64,000 nt of DNA from an uncultured Eubacteriales bacterium (lineage in GTDB: Bacteria > Bacillota > Clostridia > Oscillospirales > CAG-272): NCBI GenBank assembly GCA_934365155.1, contig CAKRMZ010000005.1, forward strand, positions 1-64,000. Reading direction: 5' to 3'. The position numbers and the translations under genes are program-made. The notes beneath the pieces were generated by a model. That model did not search any database. It had not been told where the DNA came from and was given only the letters and a program-made list of their open reading frames with translations. This document shows, one piece after another, positions 8,400 to 16,576 of this stretch. Every line of letters starts with the position of its first letter. The first letter of the stretch is position 1.

Positions 8400-9812
8400 C
8401 TATGACTGCAAAGTCGGAACATATTCTTCCAGGCACAGTCCCGTTTGGTGCATCCGTGTTGCGTGGTAGCGTCCAACATACCGAAAATGCCACGGCTCAT
8501 AAATAATATTTGTGATATCGCTCTTATCCTTCGGATAACGCAAAATAAATCCGAATTTGTAAGCATTCTCCTCTAACCACTTTGCCGCAGCTGTTTCGCC
8601 GAATGCGGTTTGCGCGGATGCCATATTGTGCATATCGACACAAAGTCCGCTCTGATGCTCGCTGGTTCCCGGAACGGAGGAATAAGTCCGAACGATTTCC
8701 CGCGCCTGCTCCTCCGTCAGAGAAGCATCACGCTCCATCTCACCTTTCACGTAGTTATTGAATAATTCCTCTTGATATGCATAGGAACGGTACGCACTGG
8801 TTACGGTAATATCCGAAAAACCGTTCGCCCGCGCCTCGATCAAAAATGCCTCCAGCGACTTTGCCGCATTCAACGACATCTGTTGTATCGCCCTCCCGTC
8901 CTTTCGGGTATCGACTAAGTTCGTCAAATCCGACGGGACAAAATCCGAGGAAAGCGTATGTGACGCGTTGACAAGGAAACAATACACATCACGATCCGTG
9001 GGATTCATATACATTTCATAACTGCTAAGATCCATCTGAAAGCCGAGATCCACCGTGCCGACGGCCCCCTCCTCTTGAATCGGATCCAGCGGAGACGAAT
9101 CTTTCAGACGAAATCCGATTTCCTCGGCAGAATCACCGGTATCGGCTTTCAAAGTAATCGTATGGGTTTTCTCGTCATAAGTAAGAACCAAACCGGACAT
9201 GTAGTCCGAAATAAAACTCATCGGCACATATAAATTCTGTTTTTTGACAAAAGTCGGTGCCGAAAGGCGCGTCTTTTCCCCGTTGATTGTAACTTCCGAG
9301 GAATCCGGAGAAAACACGGCATATTCGGTATAGTCGTCCCGTGCAATAAATTTCCATGCATCGGCATCTCCAGTTACACTAAATGAAAACTCTTTTGCGA
9401 TTTCGGAAAAATTCAAATACATTTCCCCGTTTGTCACTACGCTGTCGTAGGAAAGCTTTCGTACCTTATTGTTCGCCAGTTGATATTTGAATATATTTTT
9501 TTCCACATCGCCCCGAAAAGCAATATCCATCACAATTACGGCCGCCGCGATGATGCCGCTACACACTACGACAATAACCGCAATCAACATCACCTGCCGC
9601 GCACGGCGCAGTGCCGCGCGTCTTCGCTTTTGTTCCTCCAGCCGCAGTCTCCGTTCATATTCCGCCCGGGCACGTTCTCGCGTAGCGCGCTGCCTGCGCG
9701 CTTCTTCCATGCGCTCTCTTTGACGTGGGTCCATGCCGCCTCCCGGCACGCGGGAGGCCCCGCGCCGTACGTTGGAAGGTCCTTCTCCCCGTCGATTCGG
9801 ATTTTGATTCAT
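8400..9812 (-). CDS. membrane-anchored M15B (VanY-type) D-Ala-D-Ala carboxypeptidase with copper-amine-oxidase-like domain
   Basis: A 470-aa surface enzyme. Order of parts: an Arg-rich cytoplasmic N-terminus (residues 1-80), one membrane helix (VMLIAVIVVVCSGIIAAAVI), a CuAO_N-like stalk domain (about 110-225) with FVKKQNLYVPMSFISDYM, and the M15B peptidase domain (about 300-465). Zinc and catalytic residues are visible in SEHQSGLCVDMH and YEPWHFRYVG. The family trims the terminal D-Ala from peptidoglycan stem peptides. The ATG at 9812 follows GAGGGGATATTT. It probably shares a transcript with the ThyX-like gene upstream. A second M15 enzyme lies at 14.2 kb. Confidence 0.88.
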   Translation of the reverse strand: MNQNPNRRGEGPSNVRRGASRVPGGGMDPRQRERMEEARRQRATRERARAEYERRLRLEEQKRRRAALRRARQVMLIAVIVVVCSGIIAAAVIVMDIAFRGDVEKNIFKYQLANNKVRKLSYDSVVTNGEMYLNFSEIAKEFSFSVTGDADAWKFIARDDYTEYAVFSPDSSEVTINGEKTRLSAPTFVKKQNLYVPMSFISDYMSGLVLTYDEKTHTITLKADTGDSAEEIGFRLKDSSPLDPIQEEGAVGTVDLGFQMDLSSYEMYMNPTDRDVYCFLVNASHTLSSDFVPSDLTNLVDTRKDGRAIQQMSLNAAKSLEAFLIEARANGFSDITVTSAYRSYAYQEELFNNYVKGEMERDASLTEEQAREIVRTYSSVPGTSEHQSGLCVDMHNMASAQTAFGETAAAKWLEENAYKFGFILRYPKDKSDITNIIYEPWHFRYVGRYHATRMHQTGLCLEEYVPTLQS

Positions 9813-9915
9813 AAATATCCCCTCTTTCCCCTTGGGTCTCATCAAAATCAACACCGGATTGCTTTCGCTCTTCGGCCTGATTTCAGGTTTTATTTCTGTT
9901 CATTCCCGTGTGTGT

Positions 9916-10533
9916 TTATTCATGCGTTATAATCATATCTCGTGCATACGGCAGCGTTTCGATAAACTCGCAAAACCGACGCCATTCGTCTAACTTGTGT
10001 GCACGGCGCGCATAATACATAGAGGTTAAATTCTCATAGTTCATTGTCACCGTACGCATTTGGTGATAACTGGACGGCAGCAGTTGAATCAGATTATACC
10101 AGAGTGTTTTGTCCTTGGTTTCAACATACTTCAGCCGTACCTGTTCCAAATAGTCGATAAAATTCTTTGCCATCTCTCTCGATTCCGCATCCAGCCGATC
10201 AAAGCTGAAATCCTTCATCTCAAACGGTTTTGCGTGAATTTTATGCATCGTAGAAGTCGAATTGGCAACCGTTCCCACCTTATAAGTATCAAATTCCTTC
10301 CACCAATAAAGCGGAGCAGTAATATCTGCGGAAACAAAGATTTGTCGAATAAATTTGCGATGATCGCTGCCGGCCGCACAGAGTCTGCGCGCTAAATTCA
10401 AATCGTTTTCACCGAGGACAAAAACGCCGTCTTTAAAAGCGCTGTCACTCTTTTCCCAGCTATTGAGCGGATTCCGTGCCCCGCGTATGGCATTTTCCAT
10501 ATTACATACCGAAACCTTATCGATATCAATCAT
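9916..10533 (-). CDS. uncharacterised protein, possibly a divergent ThyX-fold protein
   Basis: A 205-aa soluble protein without signal peptide. The central YWWKEFDTYKVGTVANSTST followed by MHK and the C-terminal NYENLTSMYYARRAHKLDEW block look like the core and the final NxRxLxxFLxxR-type helix of flavin-dependent thymidylate synthase. However, the ThyX signature RHRxxSxNxxSxRY is not conserved (the Arg positions read EFD), so dTMP synthesis cannot be claimed. Similar proteins are known to me mainly from phages and clostridial genomes as hypotheticals. The ATG at 10533 follows GGAGG by 11 bases. A 13-bp inverted repeat sits just upstream. Confidence 0.45.
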   Translation of the reverse strand: MIDIDKVSVCNMENAIRGARNPLNSWEKSDSAFKDGVFVLGENDLNLARRLCAAGSDHRKFIRQIFVSADITAPLYWWKEFDTYKVGTVANSTSTMHKIHAKPFEMKDFSFDRLDAESREMAKNFIDYLEQVRLKYVETKDKTLWYNLIQLLPSSYHQMRTVTMNYENLTSMYYARRAHKLDEWRRFCEFIETLPYARDMIITHE

Positions 10534-10551
10534 AATCAATCGTTCCTCCAA

Positions 10552-10584
10552 AATATCCGTTATATTACTATTATAACGGATATT
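10552..10584. promoter_or_regulatory. 13-bp inverted repeat upstream of the ThyX-like gene
   Basis: Perfect arms AATATCCGTTATA and TATAACGGATATT separated by 7 bases. On the minus strand it contains a TATAAT -10-like hexamer and ends just before the GGAGG of the ThyX-like gene, so it could be a repressor operator over the promoter or a leader hairpin. Confidence 0.6.
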
Positions 10585-10642
10585 GGAATAAAAAAAAAGT
10601 TTTTCTTGAAAATTTTACATTCCGGCCGACACAGAAAAATAC

Positions 10643-10671
10643 TTGATTTGTCCTGCAAAGTATCGTATAAT
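10643..10671 (+). promoter_or_regulatory. sigma-A promoter of the M23 peptidase gene
   Basis: TTGATT (10643-10648), 17-base spacer, TATAAT (10666-10671); the ATG follows 60 bases downstream. Confidence 0.75.
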
Positions 10672-10730
10672 AATTATGTATCGACTTTGCATATTTATTT
10701 TTGCAATATGCTCGAAAAAGGGGAAGTTTA

Positions 10731-12347
10731 ATGAAAAACAAAAAAACGCTGACTGTTTTATGCATCCTTTTGCTTTTTATGCCGACATACATCGCCATAT
10801 TTTACTACAAATCCGCTCAGAAACAACCGGTAGATACCCGTGCTGTAGAAAAAATCGATTTTACCGACACAGCAGGGCAGAACTTTATCGTTTCCAAAGC
10901 AAACAGTAAAGAGGAAGCCGCTTTTATCGAGCTGATGCTTTCCATTAATACAGGCGGCAAAAAGCAGGGTTCTCTGCCCGCACCGCTGCAAGGCTCCTCT
11001 TATTTCAAAGTAATTTACTACAGCTACAATAAAACCTCGGAATATCATTATTATATCGGCAAAAATCCTGCGGAGGCTTATTACACCGATCCCTCCGGCA
11101 GTGCATTTTATATCAACAAAGAAGATGCCGAAAAATTCCTCTCTTGCTCTTATGCCGCAAGCATTTATCCCGGATCGGCTCTTCCGACCCTCAATATCGG
11201 AGGCGACACCGTTTTGCCGACCAGCGCGGACTGGAAATATAAAGCCTATTCCGGCGTCTCTGTTCCGCTGACAGCCGAGACTACCTCGGATACCGCACGC
11301 CGCTACTCCATGAATGCAAACTTTCCGCTTAACTTCAGCGTTGCCCCCGATTCTTTAACCGTGACGGTCTACGAAAACGACAAAGTCCTTTTTGATGACG
11401 TATACGAAAAAATTTCGAATCTTACCTTGGATGAAGAGACCGATCTTCGCGTCAAACTCCATGCAAAATGGTATGAGAACACGGATCGGAGCGGACAGGG
11501 CGAAGCTTTTTACGAATTTGCGGTTACAATCAAAGCGCCGGCATCCTTTTATATCGGTCGCAACAGCATTGAACCCGGCGAATTTGTCGTACTGACGGCA
11601 AAAAATGTTTCCGCAAACGAAACCATTTCGTTCCAATCGGAACCCTCAATTGAATACGAACCGGTATTTTTTGCCGACGGCGAATATATGCGCGCATTAA
11701 TTCCGATCAAAGCGGAACTTACCCATTCTTCTTATGTATTTACGCTTTCCGCAGGCGGAACCGATCAAAAAATCACGCTGAATATTACCCCGAAAACCTT
11801 CCGCAACTTTTCCACCACCGTGCCGCAGTCTGAAATGGATAACGGCGCTGCCTGGACGGAATTCCAAAATTCCCTGCGTGAAATTGCCGCCTCTTCGGAT
11901 GACACCATTTATTTCTCCTCAGACCCGATTTTCAGCGAGGGCGTGAAAGACTGCACCCTCATGTTAGGCTTCGGCCATATCCGTAAATTCAACGACAGTG
12001 ACGCCAACACCTACCGTCATCTCGGCGTGGATTATTCTGCCAAGGACGGCACCGAAGTTTACAGTGTAAACGCCGGAAAAGTAATTTATGTCGGCTCCAC
12101 CACCTACAGCGGGCAGCTTGTCGTGATCGAACACGGCTTAGGGCTCAAGAGCTGGTATTGCCACTTAGGAACAACAAATGTCTCTGTCGGAGATATTGTA
12201 ACCAAAGAACAATTGATCGGCACCTCCGGCAGCACCGGTTTTGCTGCACAAAACATCATACACATCGGTATGAGCGTTTTTGATGTACCGGTTTGCCCTT
12301 ATGCACTTTGGCCGGACGGCGTCGGAATCCACATGACAAATCCGTAA
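10731..12347 (+). CDS. M23 (LytM-type) metallopeptidase, membrane anchored
   Basis: A 538-aa surface protein: N-terminal signal anchor (TLTVLCILLLFMPTYIAIFY), a long extracellular stalk, and a C-terminal M23 domain (about residues 420-530). Zinc ligands are visible in YRHLGVDYS (HxxxD) and in IHIGMSV, with the catalytic WYCHLG. The usual HLH is HIG here, which still keeps the first His. LytM-domain proteins cleave peptidoglycan cross-bridges or, when degenerate, activate other hydrolases; clostridial homologues include SpoIIQ-like forespore proteins, but that assignment is not supported strongly. The ATG at 10731 follows AAAAGGGGAAG. Confidence 0.85.
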   Translation: MKNKKTLTVLCILLLFMPTYIAIFYYKSAQKQPVDTRAVEKIDFTDTAGQNFIVSKANSKEEAAFIELMLSINTGGKKQGSLPAPLQGSSYFKVIYYSYNKTSEYHYYIGKNPAEAYYTDPSGSAFYINKEDAEKFLSCSYAASIYPGSALPTLNIGGDTVLPTSADWKYKAYSGVSVPLTAETTSDTARRYSMNANFPLNFSVAPDSLTVTVYENDKVLFDDVYEKISNLTLDEETDLRVKLHAKWYENTDRSGQGEAFYEFAVTIKAPASFYIGRNSIEPGEFVVLTAKNVSANETISFQSEPSIEYEPVFFADGEYMRALIPIKAELTHSSYVFTLSAGGTDQKITLNITPKTFRNFSTTVPQSEMDNGAAWTEFQNSLREIAASSDDTIYFSSDPIFSEGVKDCTLMLGFGHIRKFNDSDANTYRHLGVDYSAKDGTEVYSVNAGKVIYVGSTTYSGQLVVIEHGLGLKSWYCHLGTTNVSVGDIVTKEQLIGTSGSTGFAAQNIIHIGMSVFDVPVCPYALWPDGVGIHMTNP

Positions 12348-12361
12348 TTACATTTTTCTCG

Positions 12362-12417
12362 AAACTGCGACATCGGAATTCGGACATCTTTGTTTGGCTT
12401 TCGATATCGCAGTTTTT
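12362..12417 (+). terminator. candidate terminator between M23 and sortase genes
   Basis: Arms AAACTGCGACATCG and CGATATCGCAGTTT pair with one mismatch across a long loop and are followed by T5. It separates the M23 gene from the sortase operon but may be leaky. Confidence 0.5.
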
Positions 12418-12441
12418 CCCAAATGCTTAGGGAGGACGCTT

Positions 12442-13494
12442 ATGAAGCTCATTAAACAGATGCAATCTGTTTTCAGTCGCTTTTTTAAAGCAGATCGCAA
12501 CCAAAACCTTTTATCCGAAAGTAAAGAACCTCAAGCGGAATCAGATTCTGCCGAATCCGCTGTATCCGACAACGAGTTTCCTATCGAGAAAAAATCCTTT
12601 ATTCGTCGCTTCGGGCCGGTTCGACTCGCCTTTTTCTGCATTTTTTCCTGCATCTTTGCGGTCAGCCTCTTTGTTACTGTCAGAAAATTAATTTCTTACC
12701 GGCAAGCCAGCAATATTTACGATAACCTTCGTTATCAGTTTTATCACGCCACCGAGTCGACACGAGAGGATATCCCGACGGCTGAAAAAAACTCCAAAAG
12801 CCCCGTTGCACTTTCCCTATCGGCCAAGCGCAGACAAATTCAAACAGGCATCACCGTTTCACAGGATGATGAGCGCTTCGCGGCCGTAAAAACAAGGCTG
12901 GAATACTTAAAAACACTGAATGACGACATGTTCGGATGGATCAGCATATCCTATAATAACAATATTATCGTCGATCTTCCCGTTGCACAGGGAAGCAATA
13001 ACGATGAATACCTGATCCGAGCATTCGAAGGAACGTACAATCCCTCCGGCTCCATTTTTGCCGACTTCCGCAACAGCGATGATATTAAACAGAATCGCAA
13101 CACCGTACTCTATGGTCATAATATGGCGGACGACACCATGTTTTCTTTTCTGCTCCGATTCAAATCGGAGGATGTATTCCGCAACGCCAAAATTACGCTT
13201 TCCACTCTGCACGGAATCTATGAATATGAGGTGTTCAGCGCATTTGCCTGCCCGGCGGATTTTCAATATTTTGTGACATCCTTTGCCGACGATCGGGAAT
13301 TTACGGAATTTTTGACTCAAATGAAGGGCATGTCCTTGCATTCAAGCAATGTTTCCCTCAGAGCCTCCGACCACATTCTGACCCTTTCCACCTGCACAAA
13401 CACTGTAAATAACTATCGTTTTGCGGTACAGGCAAAGCTCATCTCCGTGACAGATGACGGAAGCTCACTGCAAAATACGGAGACAACACCATGA
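12442..13494 (+). CDS. srtB: class B sortase
   Basis: Sortases cut surface proteins at a sorting signal and attach them to peptidoglycan. The 350-aa protein has a cytoplasmic N-terminus, one membrane helix (LAFFCIFSCIFAVSLFVTV, about residues 62-82), and a class B sortase domain with the catalytic His in VLYGHNM, Cys in TLSTCTN, and Arg in NNYRFAVQAKL. The ATG at 12442 follows GGGAGGACGCTT. It overlaps the next gene by 4 bp. No sorting-signal substrate is encoded in the window. Confidence 0.9.
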   Translation: MKLIKQMQSVFSRFFKADRNQNLLSESKEPQAESDSAESAVSDNEFPIEKKSFIRRFGPVRLAFFCIFSCIFAVSLFVTVRKLISYRQASNIYDNLRYQFYHATESTREDIPTAEKNSKSPVALSLSAKRRQIQTGITVSQDDERFAAVKTRLEYLKTLNDDMFGWISISYNNNIIVDLPVAQGSNNDEYLIRAFEGTYNPSGSIFADFRNSDDIKQNRNTVLYGHNMADDTMFSFLLRFKSEDVFRNAKITLSTLHGIYEYEVFSAFACPADFQYFVTSFADDREFTEFLTQMKGMSLHSSNVSLRASDHILTLSTCTNTVNNYRFAVQAKLISVTDDGSSLQNTETTP

Positions 13495-14210
13495 AAATTT
13501 CTTTAGTAATCCCCATGTATAATGAGACCGCCATTTTACCTGAAATTCTGCCGCGGCTGTCCGACTGGGCGGAAACCCATCTGGAAGCCGGGAGCTATGA
13601 AATCCTTTTTGTGGATGACGGCAGCACCGATCATTCCGCCGACCTTATCCGCGATTTTGCATCTGAGCACCCTGCCTTCCGTAGCATCGGATATCCCAAA
13701 AACCGCGGCAAGGGCTGTGCCGTGCGCACCGGTATGCTTGAGGCAAAGGGCGATATTGTGATCTATACCGATTGCGATTTAGCCTTGGGGCTCGACCCGA
13801 TTACCGCTGCTGCGGAACGCTTTTTATCGGCTCCCGAAACCGATTTGGTCATCGGATCGCGCAACCTGTCAAACGACGGATACAAAGACTATTCCCGCCT
13901 GCGCTATATTGCTTCGAAAACCTATATCAAGCTTCTCGGCATTTTAACCGGATTCCGACTCAGCGACTCTCAATGCGGTTTTAAGGCCTTTCGCCGTGAG
14001 AGCGCACAGGCCATCTTTTCTCTTTGCCAAACAGACGGCTTTGCCTTTGATATTGAAGTCATCATGATTGCCCAAAAGCAAAATCGAAAAATAGAAGAAA
14101 TTCCCGTTCGTGTAACCGGGCATCGTCCTTCAAAGGTTCACATTGTCAAGGACAGCCTGAAAATGCTTTCCGATGTACGAAGGATTAAACGTTATGTCAA
14201 AACATTATAA
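13491..14210 (+). CDS. family 2 glycosyltransferase (dolichyl-phosphate glucose/mannose synthase-like)
   Basis: A 239-aa GT-A fold enzyme with no membrane segment. It starts KISLVIPMYNETAILPEIL and has the nucleotide-binding FVDDGSTDHS, the metal-binding TDCDLALGLD and the DSQCGFKAFRRE motif typical of ALG5/DPM1-like enzymes that load a sugar onto a lipid phosphate. It is translationally coupled to the sortase gene before it (ATGA overlap) and to the carboxypeptidase gene after it, so a role in surface glycopolymer synthesis is plausible but inferred. Confidence 0.88.
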   Translation: MKISLVIPMYNETAILPEILPRLSDWAETHLEAGSYEILFVDDGSTDHSADLIRDFASEHPAFRSIGYPKNRGKGCAVRTGMLEAKGDIVIYTDCDLALGLDPITAAAERFLSAPETDLVIGSRNLSNDGYKDYSRLRYIASKTYIKLLGILTGFRLSDSQCGFKAFRRESAQAIFSLCQTDGFAFDIEVIMIAQKQNRKIEEIPVRVTGHRPSKVHIVKDSLKMLSDVRRIKRYVKTL

Positions 14211-14988
14211 ACCAACGTTACTTTTCTCTTTGCTTGCAGTCACCGTTCTTTTGGCCGTTTGCATATTCTGCCTCGGCTATTCGAAGCTGAACATCCGGGA
14301 TTCGCATCTATCCCGGATTCCGGATCTCTCCACAGCGATGGATTGCAGCCCCTCTGAAAAAACAATGCCCGGCGTTAACGAGCCGGAGCCCGAACCGGAG
14401 CCCGAACCGGAGCCCGAACCGGAGCCGGAGCCCCCGTCTCAACCCGCTATTGAAAAAATTGACGGTGTCACATATGTCAACGGAATTTTAATCGTCAACA
14501 AAACATATACTCTGCCGCAAGATTATGCTCCCGGCGGTCTGACGGAAGAAACTTATGCCGCCTTCTGCAAAATGCAGGAGGCTGCCGCAGCGGACGGAAT
14601 TCACTTATTTATCCGTTCGGGATACCGCTCTTACACGGATCAGTATATCATTTATTGGGATTATGTCTCCTACGATGGACAGCAAAATGCGGACCGTTAT
14701 TCGGCACGCCCCGGACATTCCGAGCATCAAAGCGGTTTGGCAATCGATGTAAATATGACGGAGGACCGCTTTGCCTATCTGCCGGAAGGAATCTGGTTGA
14801 GAGAGCACTGCACGGAATACGGCTTCATCATCCGCTATCCGCAGGATAAAGAAGAAATTACCGGTTATAAATACGAACCTTGGCACATCCGTTATCTCGG
14901 CTGTCCTTTAGCCAAGGAAATTGCCGAAAGCGGCCTTTGCGTTGAGGAATATTTACAGATTCAATCCGCATATTCTTCCGATACTTAA
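14194..14988 (+). CDS. M15B (VanY-type) D-Ala-D-Ala carboxypeptidase with Pro-Glu linker
   Basis: A 264-aa surface enzyme: one N-terminal membrane anchor (LLFSLLAVTVLLAVCIFCLG), a (Pro-Glu)n linker at about residues 63-81 that probably spans the wall, and an M15B domain. Active-site motifs are FIRSGYRSYTDQY, GHSEHQSGLAIDVN and YEPWHIRYLG, all intact. It starts with an ATG inside the end of the glycosyltransferase gene (17-bp overlap) after AAGGA. It is a paralogue of the 8.4-kb enzyme but lacks the amine-oxidase-like domain. Likely roles are trimming stem peptides or altering sortase acceptor pentapeptides. Confidence 0.9.
   Translation: MSKHYKPTLLFSLLAVTVLLAVCIFCLGYSKLNIRDSHLSRIPDLSTAMDCSPSEKTMPGVNEPEPEPEPEPEPEPEPEPPSQPAIEKIDGVTYVNGILIVNKTYTLPQDYAPGGLTEETYAAFCKMQEAAAADGIHLFIRSGYRSYTDQYIIYWDYVSYDGQQNADRYSARPGHSEHQSGLAIDVNMTEDRFAYLPEGIWLREHCTEYGFIIRYPQDKEEITGYKYEPWHIRYLGCPLAKEIAESGLCVEEYLQIQSAYSSDT
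14380..14435 (+). repeat. in-gene 12-bp tandem repeat encoding Pro-Glu
   Basis: Three tandem copies of CCGGAGCCCGAA plus partial copies encode the PEPEPE linker of the M15 enzyme. Such repeats vary in number by slippage and so may change linker length between strains. Confidence 0.8.
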
Positions 14989-15024
14989 AACAAATTGTAC
15001 TTTGATTTGCAAAAAAAGATTTAT

Positions 15025-15075
15025 AAAAAGGGATTCTGCAGTACCGAAAATTTAATACTGCAGAATCCCTTTTTT
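15025..15075 (+). terminator. intrinsic terminator of the sortase-GT2-M15 operon
   Basis: Perfect stem AAAAAGGGATTCTGCAGTA (15025-15043) with its complement (15056-15074), 12-base loop, T run after it. Confidence 0.92.
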
Positions 15076-15078
15076 ATA

Positions 15079-15108
15079 TTGATTTTGTGTTTCGATGAAA
15101 CGTATTTT
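15079..15108 (+). promoter_or_regulatory. promoter of the 6S-like RNA
   Basis: TTGATT (15079-15084), 18-base spacer, TATTTT (15103-15108), directly after the previous operon's terminator. Predicted start near 15115. Confidence 0.55.
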
Positions 15109-15114
15109 TAATAT

Positions 15115-15263
15115 GACCCCGCCGAGCCGTGTGATCTAAGAATTATAAACCCTTTTGTAACAAGGGCAAGAGTCCTCTTCGGCGTTTTGTGACAACCAAC
15201 ATTCACCCTCAAAAAAAGGTGAGAGGCCTGCATACCTGCGCCGAAAGTCCGGTCTCTTTTTTT
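15115..15263 (+). ncRNA. ssrS: small structured RNA, probably 6S RNA
   Basis: A stand-alone unit with a promoter, no open frame and a T7 end (15257-15263). The 5' GACC can pair with the 3' GGTC as a closing stem. Inside are a CCCTT/AAGGG hairpin, and a TTCACC/GGTGAG apical hairpin after ACATTCACC. The 3' half (CATTCACC, then GGCCTGC, then CTGCGCCG) resembles the 3' half of E. coli 6S RNA (ACATTCACC, then AGCCTGCGGCGGC). 6S RNA mimics an open promoter and binds the main RNA polymerase holoenzyme. At about 149 nt it is shorter than usual, so the family call is tentative; a covariance search would settle it. Confidence 0.5.
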
Positions 15264-15340
15264 CGAAATGTAGGTTTAATTCCGTTAGATATCACGCACT
15301 AAGCAGGAAAACACGGGTTCATCCCGCACGGTTTTGCTTC

Positions 15341-15631
15341 TTATTCCGAAGCGGCATCATGATCGATCTCGCCGAAAAGCAAATCATCAAAGATATCCGC
15401 AATCTTGTCAAACTCATCGTCATCGTCGATCGTAACTAAAACTTCTTCTCCGTTTTCGTCGGTATCGGATTTCAGAATAACATATTCTTCATTTTCGTTT
15501 CCGTCAATGGGAAACAGTGCAAAATAGATGTTTCCGTCCAATTCCTCCCGACCTAAAATTTCAAATTGATTTTCATTTCCGTCCTCGTCGGTCAGCGTAA
15601 ATATTTCATCGCCAAAAAGATTCTGATCCAT
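15341..15631 (-). CDS. DUF1292 family protein
   Basis: A small (96 aa), very acidic protein starting DQNLFGDEIFTLTDEDGNEN, with the DUF1292 pattern of FEILGREELDGNIYFALFP and YVILKSDTDENGEE. DUF1292 proteins are widespread in Firmicutes, often near ruvX (yrrK) and alaS; their function is not known. Here it is monocistronic with its own promoter. Confidence 0.88.
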   Translation of the reverse strand: MDQNLFGDEIFTLTDEDGNENQFEILGREELDGNIYFALFPIDGNENEEYVILKSDTDENGEEVLVTIDDDDEFDKIADIFDDLLFGEIDHDAASE

Positions 15632-15705
15632 CTTATGCTACCTCGTTTCGTCATTTTCAAAAGCGCAGCGGCACCGATTACGGCCTAATCTGCTACTACA
15701 AATAT

Positions 15706-15734
15706 ATTGTATCTGCTTTACCCGTTTGTGTCAA
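15706..15734 (-). promoter_or_regulatory. sigma-A promoter of the DUF1292 gene
   Basis: Minus strand TTGACA (15734-15729), 17-base spacer, TACAAT (15711-15706); 75 bases upstream of the gene start. Confidence 0.8.
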
Positions 15735-15889
15735 GATTGAAATTTGTACCAAAACCGTTGATTTTGAGTCCTCAGCGAAAATTTTTTCTTCGTTTTCTTA
15801 TGGAAAAGCACTTTTTTCCTCATCCGTGAATATATTTTTTAGCAGAATGAATCTGATATTTTTCGTTCACCTCGAAAAAAGGAGTCCTC

Positions 15890-16576
15890 ATGCTGCTGCG
15901 AGCTTTTATTGAAATTCTTTCCGCTTTTCCGCTTTTTTATTTACACGTATCCAACATTTCATCCTTTCCTCCGCCGTTGGATCCGGACACGGAGCGCGAG
16001 CTGTTTTTGAAAAAGGCCAACGGTGACTCGGAAGCTCGGGAAAAATTGATTTTACATAACCTGCGCTTAGTTGCCCATATTGTCAAAAAGCACTATACCT
16101 CCGCTAAAAATCAAGACGATCTTTTGTCAATCGGAACCATCGGGCTCATCAAAGCCATTGATACCTTTGATTTGACCAACGGCGCGCGCTTTGCCACCTA
16201 TGCCAGTCGCTGTCTGCAAAATGAAATCCTTATGTATTTTCGATCACAAAAGAAATCCGCCATGGAGGTTTCCATCAATGAAGCCATCGATACGGATAAA
16301 GAAGGCAATCCGCTGACATATATCGATATCATCAGCATTGACGACACCATAGCAGACGATATTGACCGCAAGATTCGGACCTCCCGCGCCATTCGTTTTA
16401 TAAAGGAACAGCTAACTCCCAGAGAACGACAAATTATCGTGCTGCGATACGGACTGAACGGCGGCGTTTCCAACACACAGCGGGAAGTGGCGAAAAAATT
16501 GTCTATATCACGTTCCTATGTTTCACGCATTGAAAAGGCCGCACTGCAAAAAATCAACTCCTATCTGGAAAGCTGA
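15890..16576 (+). CDS. sigK: RNA polymerase sporulation sigma factor, pro-SigK
   Basis: Late mother-cell sigma factor. The 228-aa protein begins with a hydrophobic pro-peptide of about 20 residues (LLRAFIEILSAFPLFYLHVS) followed by FPPPLDPDTERELFLKKANG, matching the processing region of Bacillus pro-SigK. Region 2 is seen in HNLRLVAHIVKKHY and SIGTIGLIKAIDTFD, region 4 in LTPRERQIIVLRYGLNGG and SISRSYVSRIEKAAL. The gene is uninterrupted, so there is no skin-like element within sigK here. The ATG follows AAAAAAGGAGTCCTC. Its 3' end overlaps the convergent spoVB-like gene by 16 bp. Confidence 0.93.
   Translation: MLLRAFIEILSAFPLFYLHVSNISSFPPPLDPDTERELFLKKANGDSEAREKLILHNLRLVAHIVKKHYTSAKNQDDLLSIGTIGLIKAIDTFDLTNGARFATYASRCLQNEILMYFRSQKKSAMEVSINEAIDTDKEGNPLTYIDIISIDDTIADDIDRKIRTSRAIRFIKEQLTPRERQIIVLRYGLNGGVSNTQREVAKKLSISRSYVSRIEKAALQKINSYLES

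Noticed and set aside
9916..10533. Functional flavin-dependent thymidylate synthase (thyX)
   Set aside because: The RHR...S...N...S...RY signature needed for FAD/dUMP binding is not conserved, so only a distant fold relation is proposed.
14380..14435. CRISPR-like array
   Set aside because: The short direct repeats are in frame and encode Pro-Glu; there are no spacers. No CRISPR array was seen anywhere in the window.
16561..16576. Frameshift or truncation of sigK or the spoVB-like gene
   Set aside because: Both frames end normally; the 16-bp overlap is a simple convergent overlap of two intact genes.
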